Assembly (NCBI GenBank): GCA_002474345.1
Contig: DKQD01000187.1
Span: 868 to 35,035, forward strand
Source of the DNA: Bacteriovoracaceae bacterium UBA7317
GTDB taxonomy: Bacteria; Bdellovibrionota; Bacteriovoracia; Bacteriovoracales; Bacteriovoracaceae
Direction of reading: 5' to 3'
DNA length: 34,168 nt
A program made the position numbers and the translations under genes. This document shows positions 19,839 through 29,105 of this stretch, one piece after another. Within the stretch, counting starts at the first letter, position 1. Every line of letters starts with the position of its first letter. A model generated the notes under the pieces. The model did not search any database, was not told the DNA's origin, and saw only the letters and a list, made by a program, of their open reading frames with translations.

Positions 19839-22019
19839 TTGAGTAATTTTAAAATTAAATTTACAGAATCTTTGTCTTATAATCTGCTTAAAGCTGTAAT
19901 GATTGTTTATATCGTTTTTACCGTCATATTAACAGTGATTCAAATGTATACAGTGTATAACTCCACTAAAAATGATATTAAATATGAGCTAGGAAATATA
20001 TCAAATGCCTTTTCTTCTGGTTTAGGTCGTGCCCTCTATGAATTTGATAATGATCAATTGGAAAACTTAACCTTGGGAATCTTAAGGCTTCCCTTAATTG
20101 ACAGGGTAGAAGTTTTGGATTCAATGAAAAAGGAGATTATCTATAAAGGATTGAAAAATGAATCAGGAGTTAACTTATTCAAGGTGAGCCTTCCCATTCA
20201 CAGTCTTAATTTAGATAATAAAAAAGAAAAAATTGGAACACTTAGTCTCTATGTGAATGAGGTTAAGATATTTAAAAGAATTTATTTTGGATTTTTACTA
20301 GCTTTTCTGATGGCCGTTATTAAAACTCTTATTCTTGGGGGGCTAATATATCTTTCTTTAAAGAAATTTTTAACGAAGCCTCTTCAATCGTTTGGAGAAG
20401 AAGCGCTTTTGACTAACCTCGATAGTTTGAATCAAACTTCAATAGCAGAGAGGTTCTTTAAAATGCAAAAAAATGAGCTATGGCATTTCGAAAATGTCCT
20501 TAATGAAATGAAAGGAAAGTTAGGCGTATCTCACATGAAGCTTCAATCCTATGCACGAAAATTGGAGAAAAAAATAGAAGAAAGAAATAAAAATATCAAT
20601 ACTATGATAAACCATTTAGAGCAGGGCTTTTTCACTTTTGGAGAAACTGGTGTCGTTGATAGTGGAGCTAGTAAGTTTTCTCTTGAAATTTTTGGAGTGA
20701 AGAAGGTCGAGGGAAAAAATATTAAGGATCTATTTAGTTTAGGAGGAATTAATGCCGACTTTACTGAAAAATGGGTCAGCAATGTTTTTAAAGGAAAAAT
20801 CCCTTTTAAGGATATCGTTTCATTGGGGCCTGAGAAAATGGAGCTTTGGGGTAAAACGGTTAATTTAGATTTTAAGCCTATCTATAAGGATGAAGATGAA
20901 CACCAACTTCAAAAGGTCGTTTGTATCGCTTCAGATATAACAGAAAAGCTTCATGTCGATGAAAAAGTAGAAAAGGAAAAAGAGTTTGCTTTTATGATTT
21001 TAAGTATTTTTGATTCTCCGATGACCTTTATAGACCTTTTTAATCATTTTGATTCTTTAGTAAAAAATATTATCAAAAACCCATCAGAGATGAAAATAGA
21101 TGAGCTCTACAGAATCTTTCATACTTATAAAGCACAGTTTTCAAGGTTTCACCTTACAGATATTGCAGATAGTGTGCATCACTTGGAAGAAATTTTAGGG
21201 AAGCTTCGTATGATTGAGTCTGAGAGTATTAAAGAACAGCTGGAAAAAGATGAGGTATATAAAAGTCTTTTCTCTGAGAAAAATTTTCTGATAGAAACAG
21301 TTTATAATATTTTTAAAAATTTTCAAACTAAGAATAGAGATATTTTTAAATTTGCAAATTCAATGTTAAGTAGTAATGAAGGTGGCCAGGATATGTATAA
21401 GGCCCAAAATGAGATTAAAAAAATATACTATGAGATCGAATCCCAATTTATCTTAAAGCCTGTTCATGAATCTTTTAGCAAACTATCTGGTATTGCAAAC
21501 GAGTTGGCAAAAGAACAGGATAAAGATTTAGAGTTTATTGTTGAGCAGTCAGACTTAAGGATCAATGAAGCTGAATACGGAGGTTTTTTTGACAGTCTGA
21601 TTCATATAGTTAGAAATTGTGTAGATCACGGAATAGAGTCAAAAGAAAAGAGAAAGTTGTTTAAAAAGAAAGAAAAAGGTGTCATTAAAGTTTCTTTTGA
21701 AAAGCAAAGTAAATTTTATTTTAAGTGTACGATATCTGATGACGGAAGAGGGATTGACCCTCTTTTAATAAAAGAAAAAGCACAAACGATTAAAAAATAC
21801 TCAAGAGATGCTTTGTTGAAAATGACTGAGCAGGAACTGTATCAAATTATTTTTGAACCAGGTTTTTCCACGAAGCAAGAAGTCGATCATGTAAGTGGGA
21901 GGGGCGTTGGTATGGATGTAATAAAAACCAGCGTATTGCAGTTGGACGGTGATATTTCAATTAGTTCTAAGCTTGGAGAAGGAACAAGCTTCGAGTTTAA
22001 ACTACCTATTCTAAAGTAG
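19839..22019 (+). CDS. Membrane sensor kinase with PAS, Hpt-like and CheA-type ATPase domains
   Basis: This 726-residue protein begins at a TTG with AAAGG six bases before it. TM1 (about 17-39) and TM2 (about 149-176) flank a periplasmic sensor of about 110 residues. A coiled coil (about 234-262) leads to a PAS-like domain (about 262-375) ending in ASDITEKL. An Hpt-like helical domain contains LYRIFHTYKAQFSRFHL, in which H428 aligns with the CheA phospho-accepting histidine. The C-terminal ATPase has CheA-type motifs: HIVRNCVDHGIES (N box), SDDGRGID, and FEPGFST with VSGRGVGMDV. There is no DHp dimerisation/phosphotransfer H-box and no CheW-like C-terminal domain. It likely passes phosphate to a separate receiver; the CheY-like protein in this window is a candidate only. 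Confidence 0.88.
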   Translation: MSNFKIKFTESLSYNLLKAVMIVYIVFTVILTVIQMYTVYNSTKNDIKYELGNISNAFSSGLGRALYEFDNDQLENLTLGILRLPLIDRVEVLDSMKKEIIYKGLKNESGVNLFKVSLPIHSLNLDNKKEKIGTLSLYVNEVKIFKRIYFGFLLAFLMAVIKTLILGGLIYLSLKKFLTKPLQSFGEEALLTNLDSLNQTSIAERFFKMQKNELWHFENVLNEMKGKLGVSHMKLQSYARKLEKKIEERNKNINTMINHLEQGFFTFGETGVVDSGASKFSLEIFGVKKVEGKNIKDLFSLGGINADFTEKWVSNVFKGKIPFKDIVSLGPEKMELWGKTVNLDFKPIYKDEDEHQLQKVVCIASDITEKLHVDEKVEKEKEFAFMILSIFDSPMTFIDLFNHFDSLVKNIIKNPSEMKIDELYRIFHTYKAQFSRFHLTDIADSVHHLEEILGKLRMIESESIKEQLEKDEVYKSLFSEKNFLIETVYNIFKNFQTKNRDIFKFANSMLSSNEGGQDMYKAQNEIKKIYYEIESQFILKPVHESFSKLSGIANELAKEQDKDLEFIVEQSDLRINEAEYGGFFDSLIHIVRNCVDHGIESKEKRKLFKKKEKGVIKVSFEKQSKFYFKCTISDDGRGIDPLLIKEKAQTIKKYSRDALLKMTEQELYQIIFEPGFSTKQEVDHVSGRGVGMDVIKTSVLQLDGDISISSKLGEGTSFEFKLPILK

Positions 22020-22021
22020 CC

Positions 22022-22390
22022 TTATGAACTTTCCTTTTTTGTAAAAAGATAGGCCCAGTAAATAAAAAGAAATTGGAATGGAAGCCTTATGTAAAGACCT
22101 TTTTCTGGTATATCGGGGAAGAGGTTTGGATTTTGGGCCATATATATGTTTGCTGGATATACAGCGATAAAGGTTATGATACAGAGCCATGCTCCCCAAG
22201 CTTTTGTTTTTGGTAATAAAAGAAGAACTCCGCACAAAACCTCAATCAAACCACTTAAATAAACAAGCTCAAGGTGAAAAGGGAGGTAAGGTGGCATCAT
22301 TTTGAGATAAAAATCTGGATTTCTAAAGTGGTTGATACCAGCAAAAACCATAAAAAGTGAAAGGAGAATTAAAAAAGAAAATTTAACCAT
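22022..22390 (-). CDS. DoxX-family membrane protein
   Basis: This 122-residue protein has four predicted membrane helices (about 3-20, 42-60, 66-84 and 100-117). The N-terminal motif FAGINHFRNPDFYLKMMPPY is followed by LSGLIEVLCGVLLLLPKTKA, which fits the DoxX/DoxX-like pattern. Members are small inner-membrane proteins, some linked to respiratory-chain or redox functions, but a specific role cannot be assigned. The gene is convergent with the kinase gene (two bases between the stop codons) and divergent from the GST-like gene. No partner gene is overlapped. Confidence 0.85.
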   Translation of the reverse strand: MVKFSFLILLSLFMVFAGINHFRNPDFYLKMMPPYLPFHLELVYLSGLIEVLCGVLLLLPKTKAWGAWLCIITFIAVYPANIYMAQNPNLFPDIPEKGLYIRLPFQFLFIYWAYLFTKKESS

Positions 22391-22475
22391 TCTTTACTCC
22401 AAAAATAGAATTGTCCGCTATAATTTAAAGAATGTCAGGTCAAAATTAAAAATGTAAAGGAAATTTATTCATCTC

Positions 22476-23504
22476 ATGGAGAACTCTGTGTCTGGTTTAT
22501 ATAAAATATTTGGAGTTGAGCTATCACCTTATTCAGTTAAAGTTCGGTCGTATTTTCGTTACAAGGGAATTAACCATAAATGGATTGTTAGAAGTTTTGA
22601 AAATCAAAAAGAGTATAAGCGTTATGCTAGAATACCTATAGTACCTTTAGTTGTTACCCCGGATGACAAACCTCTTCAGGATTCGACACCTTTAATGGAA
22701 ACGTTAGAAAATGAAATTGAAGGACCAAGCATGACTCCGGAAGATAAAGATCTTGCTTTTATTTCGAGACTTATAGAAGAATATGCTGATGAGTGGGTGA
22801 ATAAGCCTCTTTTTCACTACCGTTGGAATTACAAAGAGGATGAAAAGTCAGCTTCAAGAAAAATTGCCTCCTATTTCATGCCCGAGTTTCTTCAAAAAGT
22901 ACCTTTTTTTGGTCTCTTGTTACTAACCTTGTTTTCATTATTTATAGCAAATAGACAAAAAAGCCGAAGGCATTGGCTGGGAACTTTTCCTGAAAATACA
23001 AAAGTTATAGAGGATTCTTTTGAAGGCCTTTTGAGTATTTTGGATAAACATTTATCCAATCGGTCCTACCTTTTTGGAGAGAAGCCTTGCCTAGGTGATT
23101 TTGGTCTTTGGGGTCAATTGTATAACCTTTATCAAGATCCAACTCCAAAGGCCTTGATTAAAAAACAGGCCCCAAACGTTGAGAAATGGATTGAGAGGAT
23201 GTTATCACCAAAAGATGAGGGTTCCTATGAATCCTTAAAAACCTTAGAGTTAACACTTTCTCCCTTATTAGAGAAAGAAGTGGCCGGAGTATTCCTTCCT
23301 TGGGCCCATGAAAACCAAATTGCACTCAAAAGAAGAGAAAAAGCCTTCAAAATAAAAGTAAAGGGAAATTTTTTTGAGCAGGGACCAATTAAGTATCAAT
23401 CTAAAAGCTTTCAAACTTTAAAAGACCTTTTTAAGGAAATGGACAAGAGTCCTGATTTAGAAAACTATTTAAAGAAAACTAAATGCTGGGAGTTGCTGAG
23501 TTAA
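22476..23504 (+). CDS. Glutathione S-transferase-like protein
   Basis: This 342-residue protein starts with a GST N-terminal thioredoxin fold: YKIFGVELSPYSVKVRSYFR, then the cis-proline region IPIVPLVVTPDDKPLQDSTP and LMETLE. A helical GST C-terminal domain follows (about 100-255), including YLFGEKPCLGDFGLWGQLYN, the usual N-capping box region. A hydrophobic stretch at about 138-158 (FFGLLLLTLFSLFIANRQ) may touch the membrane. About 85 extra residues at the end have no recognised match. The start is uncertain: the ATG at 22476 has AAAGGA 14 bases upstream, while a GTG at 22488 has GGAGA five bases upstream. A second thioredoxin-fold gene follows after 34 bases. Confidence 0.8.
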   Translation: MENSVSGLYKIFGVELSPYSVKVRSYFRYKGINHKWIVRSFENQKEYKRYARIPIVPLVVTPDDKPLQDSTPLMETLENEIEGPSMTPEDKDLAFISRLIEEYADEWVNKPLFHYRWNYKEDEKSASRKIASYFMPEFLQKVPFFGLLLLTLFSLFIANRQKSRRHWLGTFPENTKVIEDSFEGLLSILDKHLSNRSYLFGEKPCLGDFGLWGQLYNLYQDPTPKALIKKQAPNVEKWIERMLSPKDEGSYESLKTLELTLSPLLEKEVAGVFLPWAHENQIALKRREKAFKIKVKGNFFEQGPIKYQSKSFQTLKDLFKEMDKSPDLENYLKKTKCWELLS

Positions 23505-23538
23505 AATGAAGTCAATTCTTTTTGAATAGGATTCAAGT

Positions 23539-24393
23539 ATGGGAAAATTAAGACTAATAATTATGGCAACTTTTCAATCAGTTTTTAGGGCCCTTTACAA
23601 AGTCTCTTTTTTAACAAGTTTAATTCACAATATAACTTGCTTTTTAGCCGGTCTTTCCAGGTTGTTCTGCGGTACTAAGCCTCTTTCAATTTATGCCAAA
23701 GGCAATAACATACCCAAAAAAATATTAATTCTTTACGAATATGAAGGATGCCCTTTTTGTCGGATTGTACGTGAAACTCTTTCATTACTTTCAATTGAAG
23801 TCTTAATTTATCCTTGTCCAAGAGAAACGTTTAAAAAATATGGTCACCTTCAAGATTCTCGCTTTCGGGGCGAGGTTAAAAAACTGGGAAATAAAGTTAT
23901 GTTTCCCTATCTTGTCGATGAGAATACAGGAAAGAGCTTTTATGAGTCTAAATATATAGCAACTTATCTCTGGGAGAATTATAGTGGGGGCCAGAAGAAG
24001 CCTCTTTTGTATAGACTTTCCATGATGGGTCCCTTTTTAATATTGGGTTTTTTTATTCATGCTTTAATGAGGCCACTTCCTTCTATGGGAATCCTTAGGA
24101 CCCCTTCTAAAAGACCTGAAAAATTGTTGGAATTATGGGGAAGAGAGCATCATGTTGGTACAAAGAGGATTAGAGAAGCACTTTGCACCTTAGAGATTCC
24201 TTATATACTCCATCACTCTGAAGTCGAGTCTAAAGGAACATTAAAAGACCCCAATACCCAAAAATCTTTTTCAAGCGCGAAAGAAGCCTGTTCTTACCTT
24301 TTTGCATCTTATCAAGATGGTTCTACAACAGAAGAGTCCCTCCTTGATTACGGAAAAGACGACCAACGAGGAAAAAGGGCATCTAAGAAGTAA
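23539..24393 (+). CDS. Tandem thioredoxin-fold (glutaredoxin/GST N-terminal) protein
   Basis: This 284-residue protein carries YEYEGCPFCRIVRETLSLL with a redox pair C71-x2-C74, then IYPCPRETF, MFPYLVDENTGKSFYESKYI and ATYLWENY. This is the GST N-terminal-like family also known from cyanobacteria and plants. A hydrophobic helix (about 162-178) separates a second, diverged thioredoxin-like half (about 200-265; REALCTLEIPYILHHSEV) that lacks the CxxC. A basic N-terminus with a hydrophobic stretch (about 5-45) suggests membrane association. AGGA lies about eight bases before the ATG. It sits between the GST-like gene and the GlpQ-like gene in one direction. Redox activity is inferred. Confidence 0.82.
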   Translation: MGKLRLIIMATFQSVFRALYKVSFLTSLIHNITCFLAGLSRLFCGTKPLSIYAKGNNIPKKILILYEYEGCPFCRIVRETLSLLSIEVLIYPCPRETFKKYGHLQDSRFRGEVKKLGNKVMFPYLVDENTGKSFYESKYIATYLWENYSGGQKKPLLYRLSMMGPFLILGFFIHALMRPLPSMGILRTPSKRPEKLLELWGREHHVGTKRIREALCTLEIPYILHHSEVESKGTLKDPNTQKSFSSAKEACSYLFASYQDGSTTEESLLDYGKDDQRGKRASKK

Positions 24394-24431
24394 AATTATT
24401 AAAGACGAAGCTTTTAAAAACCAGGTATGGT

Positions 24432-24449
24432 GAGGAAAAAGGGGGGGGG
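24432..24449 (+). promoter_or_regulatory. Nine-G tract abutting the start codon of the GlpQ-like gene
   Basis: A GAGG at 24432-24435 is followed by five A and a run of nine G (24441-24449) touching the ATG at 24450. The tract lies between a possible Shine-Dalgarno and the start, so a change in its length would alter spacing. Such G runs are rare in this AT-rich sequence. Confidence 0.5.
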
Positions 24450-25481
24450 ATGAAAATTTCTAATTTTTCTTTAAAAGGTTCGATTATTTTGAAGGTAGTA
24501 TCCTTATTGCTGATCTCTTCACTTCTAGCTTCTTGCTCACATAATAAAGTTATTATTGCTCACAGGGGAGCAAGTGGAGTTCTACCTGAACACACTCTTC
24601 AAGGTGTTGCTATGGCCCACGCATGGGGAGTTGACTTTATTGAACCTGATGTTGTCCTTTCAAGGGATAGTGAGGCCATTGTTCTTCACGATATCTATTT
24701 GGAGTCGACAACAAATGTTAAGGAACTTTTTCCAAAAAGGGCAAGGTCCGATGGACATTATTATGCTATCGATTTTTTATTGGAAGAGATTAAAAAACTT
24801 CAGGTAAATGAACGTATCAACCCTAAAACTGGTTTGAAGGTCTACCCGAAGCGTTTTCCTGTTAAGAAGTCGTCCTTTAAAGTTCCGACTTTAAAGGAGT
24901 ATATCGAACTTGTTCAAGGGCTTAATAAAAGTACCGGGCAGAATATAGGAATTTATCCCGAAATAAAAAGGCCCAGCTTTCACAAATTAGAGGGAAAAGA
25001 CATCACCTCTATTGTGATGAAAATTCTTAGTCACTATGGTTACGAAAATGGAAATGATAAAATTTTTGTTCAGTGCTTTGAGCCTGAGACTTTAAAGAGA
25101 ATAAGAAAGATGAAGCCAAATATTCCTCTTGTTCAGCTCATTGGAGAATCGAGTTGGTTTAAAAATGGTGTTAATTACAAGGAAATGCAGACTAGAGAGG
25201 GGCTTCAAAAGATTTCAACCTATGCCCAAGGAATTGGGCCATGGATCGGGCATATCTATAAGAAGAGCAGAATGGGGGAAGGTTTTGATAAAACTGAGCT
25301 AGTTAAAAAAGCTCATGAAAAAGGTTTGGTTGTTCACGCTTATACACTAAGGAGAGATCAAATACCTCCATTTGCTCAAAATTATAAAGATTTATTAAAA
25401 AAAGTCTTTCTGAATGCCCAAGTGGATGGAGCTTTTACAGACCATGTTTTAGAAACGAAAAATATCTTAAAGGAGCTTTAA
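24450..25481 (+). CDS. Glycerophosphodiester phosphodiesterase lipoprotein (GlpQ-like)
   Basis: This 343-residue protein has a lipoprotein signal ending in LLASC (Cys29), so it should be lipid-anchored in the periplasm or outer membrane. The catalytic TIM-barrel motifs of GDPDs are present: IAHRGASGVLPEHTL with the general acid/base histidine, EPDVVLSRDSEAIVLHD with the metal-binding E/D and second histidine, then YPEIKRP and FVQCFEPETL. The insert between the second histidine and the middle barrel matches periplasmic GlpQ rather than cytoplasmic UgpQ. It hydrolyses glycerophosphodiesters to glycerol-3-phosphate and an alcohol. A small secreted-protein gene starts directly after the stop. Confidence 0.92.
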   Translation: MKISNFSLKGSIILKVVSLLLISSLLASCSHNKVIIAHRGASGVLPEHTLQGVAMAHAWGVDFIEPDVVLSRDSEAIVLHDIYLESTTNVKELFPKRARSDGHYYAIDFLLEEIKKLQVNERINPKTGLKVYPKRFPVKKSSFKVPTLKEYIELVQGLNKSTGQNIGIYPEIKRPSFHKLEGKDITSIVMKILSHYGYENGNDKIFVQCFEPETLKRIRKMKPNIPLVQLIGESSWFKNGVNYKEMQTREGLQKISTYAQGIGPWIGHIYKKSRMGEGFDKTELVKKAHEKGLVVHAYTLRRDQIPPFAQNYKDLLKKVFLNAQVDGAFTDHVLETKNILKEL

Positions 25482-25799
25482 ATGAGGTATCTTTTTATTC
25501 TTTTTTTTCTTACTTTTTCATTAAAAGCCGCCCTCCCTCCTAAGGCCCAGGAAGCACGAGAGATAAAGAGGATTTTGGCATCAAAGCAAGTGAAGAGAAT
25601 ACTTGGGGAAAAACCAATTAAGGCCTTTAGGGATCATAAGAAGGAAGGTACAGTTTATGAGGTCCGTTCAAAACACTGCCGAGGCTTTGTTAAAATTATT
25701 TACGGTGGAAAAGGCTGTGAAGGCAAGACGGAAGGATGGGTCGGGCCTATCTGTTTTAACCTAGAGGTTATGCGTAAGCTGATCTGTGCTCAAAAATAA
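25482..25799 (+). CDS. Small secreted hypothetical protein
   Basis: This 105-residue protein starts with a signal peptide (YLFILFFLTFSLKAA). The mature part is basic and has four cysteines (HCRGF, KGCEG, GPICF, LICAQ), consistent with disulfides in the periplasm. The ATG immediately follows the TAA of the GlpQ-like gene, with AAGGAG inside the end of that gene, so the two are cotranscribed and probably coupled. The family is not recognised. About 160 AT-rich bases then lead to fumC. Confidence 0.75.
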   Translation: MRYLFILFFLTFSLKAALPPKAQEAREIKRILASKQVKRILGEKPIKAFRDHKKEGTVYEVRSKHCRGFVKIIYGGKGCEGKTEGWVGPICFNLEVMRKLICAQK

Positions 25800-25963
25800 G
25801 TTTTTCACGATGCTCAAGAAGCCGTAACTTTCTTGAAGCCTGTCCAAGATAACTTTTTTCTAGTATAAGCTTTGAAAGGTCTTTGAAAAAAAAGGCCTTT
25901 TCCTTTTCAACTTAAACCGATATTTTTAAAATAGATCAAATTTTATAAAAAAAGGTGAGGATT

Positions 25964-27352
25964 ATGACAGACCACAGAATTGAAAAAGATACAATGGGTG
26001 AAGTTAAAGTTCAAAGCGACCGTTATTGGGGAGCGCAAACGCAAAGATCCATTCAGAACTTTAAAATTGGAGAGGACCGTTTCAACCGCTCTATGATACG
26101 GGCCCTTGGTATTTTAAAAAAAGGAGCTTGCGCGGCAAACCTTAGACTTGGAAAACTCCCTGAGGATAAGGCCAATTTGATTATGCAAGCTGCTGACGAA
26201 GTTATCGAGGGAAAACTCGATGACCACTTCCCTCTTGTCGTGTGGCAAACAGGTTCAGGAACTCAAACCAATATGAACTCTAATGAGGTCATCTCAAATA
26301 GAGCGATTGAAATTGCTGGAGGTGAAAGAGGAAGCAAAACTCCTGTTCACCCTAACGATGATGTTAATAAATCTCAAAGCTCTAATGATACGTTTCCAAC
26401 AGCGATGCATATTGCTGCGGTTGAACAAATTGAAGACCTTTTCTTTCCTTCCATTGATAAATTAACCCAAACCCTCGAAGAGAAGGCCAACGCTTTCAAA
26501 GAGGTTTGTAAAATTGGAAGAACTCACCTTATGGATGCCACACCTCTTATGCTAGGACAGGAGATTTCAGGATGGGTTCAACAACTTAAAAATGGAAAGA
26601 AGTCAGTTGAAATGACTCTCGATGGTCTTCGTGAACTTGCTCTTGGTGGTACAGCTGTTGGAACTGGCCTCAATTCTCATCCAGATTATGCTCAATTCGT
26701 TGCTGAAGAGATCACTAAAATTTCAGGGCATGAGTTTAGAACGGCCCCCAATAAATTTGAGTCTCTCGCAGCACACGATGCGATGGTTTTTGCCTCTGGT
26801 GCCTTAAAAAGAGTTGCTGCTTCCCTTATGAAAATAGCGAATGATGTGAGATGGCTTGCTTCTGGTCCTCGTTGTGGAATTGGGGAAATAACAATACCTG
26901 CGAATGAACCAGGCTCATCCATTATGCCGGGGAAAGTAAATCCAACTCAGCCTGAGGCCATCACTATGGTTTGTGTTCAGGTAATGGGAAACGATGCAGC
27001 AATTGGCTTTGCAGGTTCTCAGGGGAACTTTGAGCTTAACGTTTATAAGCCTGTTATGATCCATAACCTTCTTCACTCCGTACGTCTTCTTTCTGACGCG
27101 ATGGTCTCTTTTAATGACAACTGCGCCGTTGGAATTGAGCCTCACCCAGAAAACATTAAGGCCCATTTAAATAATTCACTTATGCTTGTGACGGCCCTAA
27201 ATCAGCATATTGGATACGATAAAGCTTCTGAAATTGCGAAAAAAGCCCATCAGGAAGGGTCGACTCTCAAGGAGTCTTGCCTGAGCCTGGGCTATTTGAG
27301 TGAGGAAGACTTTGATAAAATTGTTGTTCCAGAAAATATGACACACCCTTAG
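25964..27352 (+). CDS. fumC: Fumarate hydratase class II
   Basis: This cytoplasmic TCA-cycle enzyme interconverts fumarate and malate. The ATG at 25964 (462 residues) is preferred over a GTG at 25955 because AAAGG lies eight bases before it and [14 protein letters not shown] is the usual N-terminus. Signatures: [69 protein letters not shown], and the mobile loop [16 protein letters not shown] with the catalytic serine region. Length and motifs fit FumC rather than aspartase, argininosuccinate lyase or ASL. A strong terminator follows, so it is probably monocistronic. Confidence 0.96.
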   Translation: MTDHRIEKDTMGEVKVQSDRYWGAQTQRSIQNFKIGEDRFNRSMIRALGILKKGACAANLRLGKLPEDKANLIMQAADEVIEGKLDDHFPLVVWQTGSGTQTNMNSNEVISNRAIEIAGGERGSKTPVHPNDDVNKSQSSNDTFPTAMHIAAVEQIEDLFFPSIDKLTQTLEEKANAFKEVCKIGRTHLMDATPLMLGQEISGWVQQLKNGKKSVEMTLDGLRELALGGTAVGTGLNSHPDYAQFVAEEITKISGHEFRTAPNKFESLAAHDAMVFASGALKRVAASLMKIANDVRWLASGPRCGIGEITIPANEPGSSIMPGKVNPTQPEAITMVCVQVMGNDAAIGFAGSQGNFELNVYKPVMIHNLLHSVRLLSDAMVSFNDNCAVGIEPHPENIKAHLNNSLMLVTALNQHIGYDKASEIAKKAHQEGSTLKESCLSLGYLSEEDFDKIVVPENMTHP

Positions 27353-27375
27353 AGAGATTTTTAAGTCTCTAAGAG
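27345..27375 (+). other. Small hairpin over the fumC stop codon
   Basis: CTTAGAGA and TCTCTAAG, separated by ten bases, form an 8-bp stem that includes the TAG stop region. It lacks a following T-run, so it may protect the 3' end rather than terminate. Confidence 0.35.
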
Positions 27376-27409
27376 GCTAATTTAAAAAGAAAATGACTTT
27401 TCCACTTAG

Positions 27410-27436
27410 GCCATTCCATTGGAATGGCTTTTTTTT
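27410..27436 (+). terminator. Rho-independent terminator of fumC
   Basis: GCCATTCC (27410-27417) and GGAATGGC (27421-27428) form an 8-bp stem with a three-base ATT loop, followed at once by eight T. This is a textbook intrinsic terminator in the fumC direction. Confidence 0.9.
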
Positions 27437-27572
27437 CACCTTTCCAAGGCCCCAAATAAAACTTTAAACAACGATTCATCTTATCTACTTATTATGCGTT
27501 AATTTAAGGACAATCTTGGGCCTCTGTGGTAAGTATGCCCACTTTCTATTTTTTCTAAAAAAAGGGGATATT

Positions 27573-29081
27573 GTGAAATATACAATGAAAGGGAATTTTT
27601 TTAATGGTCGGTACCACGAAGCAGATGCAGGGTCAGGAAAGGTTGTTAGTAAAGCATCCCCGGCAGATCTAGATAACCACTTATGGGATTGTAGAGTCTC
27701 TAATCAGCATTTGGATGAAGTTCTTGATTCTGCTCGCGAGGGTTTCCACACATGGAGGAAATTATCTTTTGAAGAGCGCTCGGCTTATCTTAAAAAGTAT
27801 AAAGAAGAAGTTTTAAAGCGTAAGGACCAAATTGCTGAAGCGATTTCTTTAGAAATTGGAAAGCCTTATTGGGAAGGAATGGTTGAAGCGGGGGCCGTCG
27901 CTGGTAAAGTTGATATCACTATTAATGAATCGATTCCTAGAATCTCTACAAAAGATATAGAAGGAATTATGCCTAAAACCAATGGGCGCATAAATTTTAA
28001 GCCTATTGGTGTTTCACTTGTTATCGGGCCCTTTAACTTCCCTTGCCACTTGGCCAATGGTCAAATGGTGAGCACTCTTCTTTCAGGAAATAGTGTTATT
28101 TTCAAGCCTTCCTCAAAAGCTTGTTATTCAGCTCAGCTTCTCGCTGATTGTTTTGAAGCTGCTGGATTTCCAAAAGGTGTTTTCAGCATGATTCATAGTG
28201 ACCGCCATGGAACGATGGATATGGTTAAGCATCCGGACGTAAAAGTTATTTTCCTAACAGGTGGAAAAGAAGCTGGCCTTCGTATTTTAGAAAATACTTA
28301 TAAGGACCTAACAAAATTGATTTCTTTAGAGCTTGGTGGAAAGAATGTGTCTATTATCCATAAAGATACAAACTTAGAGTTGGCCTTAGCTGAAGTTTTA
28401 AAAGGATCTTTTTTAACGACAGGTCAAAGGTGTACATCAACTTCACTTGTTCCGATTCATGAAGATATTGCTGATGATTTTATTAACAAGTTTAAAGATT
28501 TAGCTTCTAAACTTGTTATAGATCATCCCATTGAACACGATAAAGAACCATTTATGGGCCCACTAGTCGATCAATACGCAATGGAGGAGTACCTCCGCTT
28601 TATGGATGTTGCTAAAGAAGAGGGCATCAAAGAAATTATGCCTGGAAAGAAAGTAGAAGCTAAAAAGAAGGGTTATTATGTAACTCCTTCCATTCACTTT
28701 GCTGAAAAGTTTGATAAGAAGAGCAGCTTTTTAACGTCTGAGATTTTTGGTCCTAACGTTATTTTTGTTCCTTATAAAACAGTTGAAGAAGCTTGTGAAA
28801 TTGCTAACGGGACCGAATACGGCTTAGCGGGGGCAGTTTTTACAAAAGATCAAGCTGTTTACGAACAGTGTGCGAGAGATATTGACGTTGGGATTTTTAA
28901 TTGGAACCGCTCAACTGTTGGGGCCAATTCAAAGCTTCCTTTTGGAGGAGTTAAAAACTCAGGGAATTATAGGCCAGCGGCCGTTACAACTGTGGACTAT
29001 TGTGTTTATCAATCGGCAGGTCTTCTCGTTAAAGACGATGAAGGTGAGTCCTTAGATAATATCAAAGGTCTTCAACTTTAA
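27573..29081 (+). CDS. Aldehyde dehydrogenase family protein (AstD-like)
   Basis: This 502-residue NAD(P)-dependent enzyme oxidises an aldehyde to an acid. The GTG at 27573 is chosen because AAGGGGA lies five bases before it; an ATG at 27585 is an alternative, and the upstream TTG lacks a ribosome site. Motifs: GPFNFPCHLANGQMVSTLLS and FKPSS (cofactor binding), FLTGGKEAG, the general base E253 in LELGGKN, the nucleophile C287 in TTGQRCTSTS, EIFGPNVIFVP, and LPFGGVKNSGN. The region around the GPFNFP block recalls succinylglutamate semialdehyde dehydrogenases, but no other arginine succinyltransferase pathway gene is present here, so the substrate is open. The second ABC-F gene starts 24 bases downstream. 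Confidence 0.9.
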   Translation: MKYTMKGNFFNGRYHEADAGSGKVVSKASPADLDNHLWDCRVSNQHLDEVLDSAREGFHTWRKLSFEERSAYLKKYKEEVLKRKDQIAEAISLEIGKPYWEGMVEAGAVAGKVDITINESIPRISTKDIEGIMPKTNGRINFKPIGVSLVIGPFNFPCHLANGQMVSTLLSGNSVIFKPSSKACYSAQLLADCFEAAGFPKGVFSMIHSDRHGTMDMVKHPDVKVIFLTGGKEAGLRILENTYKDLTKLISLELGGKNVSIIHKDTNLELALAEVLKGSFLTTGQRCTSTSLVPIHEDIADDFINKFKDLASKLVIDHPIEHDKEPFMGPLVDQYAMEEYLRFMDVAKEEGIKEIMPGKKVEAKKKGYYVTPSIHFAEKFDKKSSFLTSEIFGPNVIFVPYKTVEEACEIANGTEYGLAGAVFTKDQAVYEQCARDIDVGIFNWNRSTVGANSKLPFGGVKNSGNYRPAAVTTVDYCVYQSAGLLVKDDEGESLDNIKGLQL

Positions 29082-29105
29082 AATTTTTTAACTAAAGAGT
29101 TGTCT

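Noticed and set aside
25800..25963. Terminator or small RNA between the secreted-protein gene and fumC
   Set aside because: A six-pair CAAGAA/TTCTTG stem and the palindrome AAAAGGCCTTTT are present, but neither has a convincing stem, loop and T-run combination.
27573..29081. Firm assignment of the aldehyde dehydrogenase as AstD
   Set aside because: Motifs are similar, but no other gene of the arginine succinyltransferase pathway is in the window, so no symbol is given.
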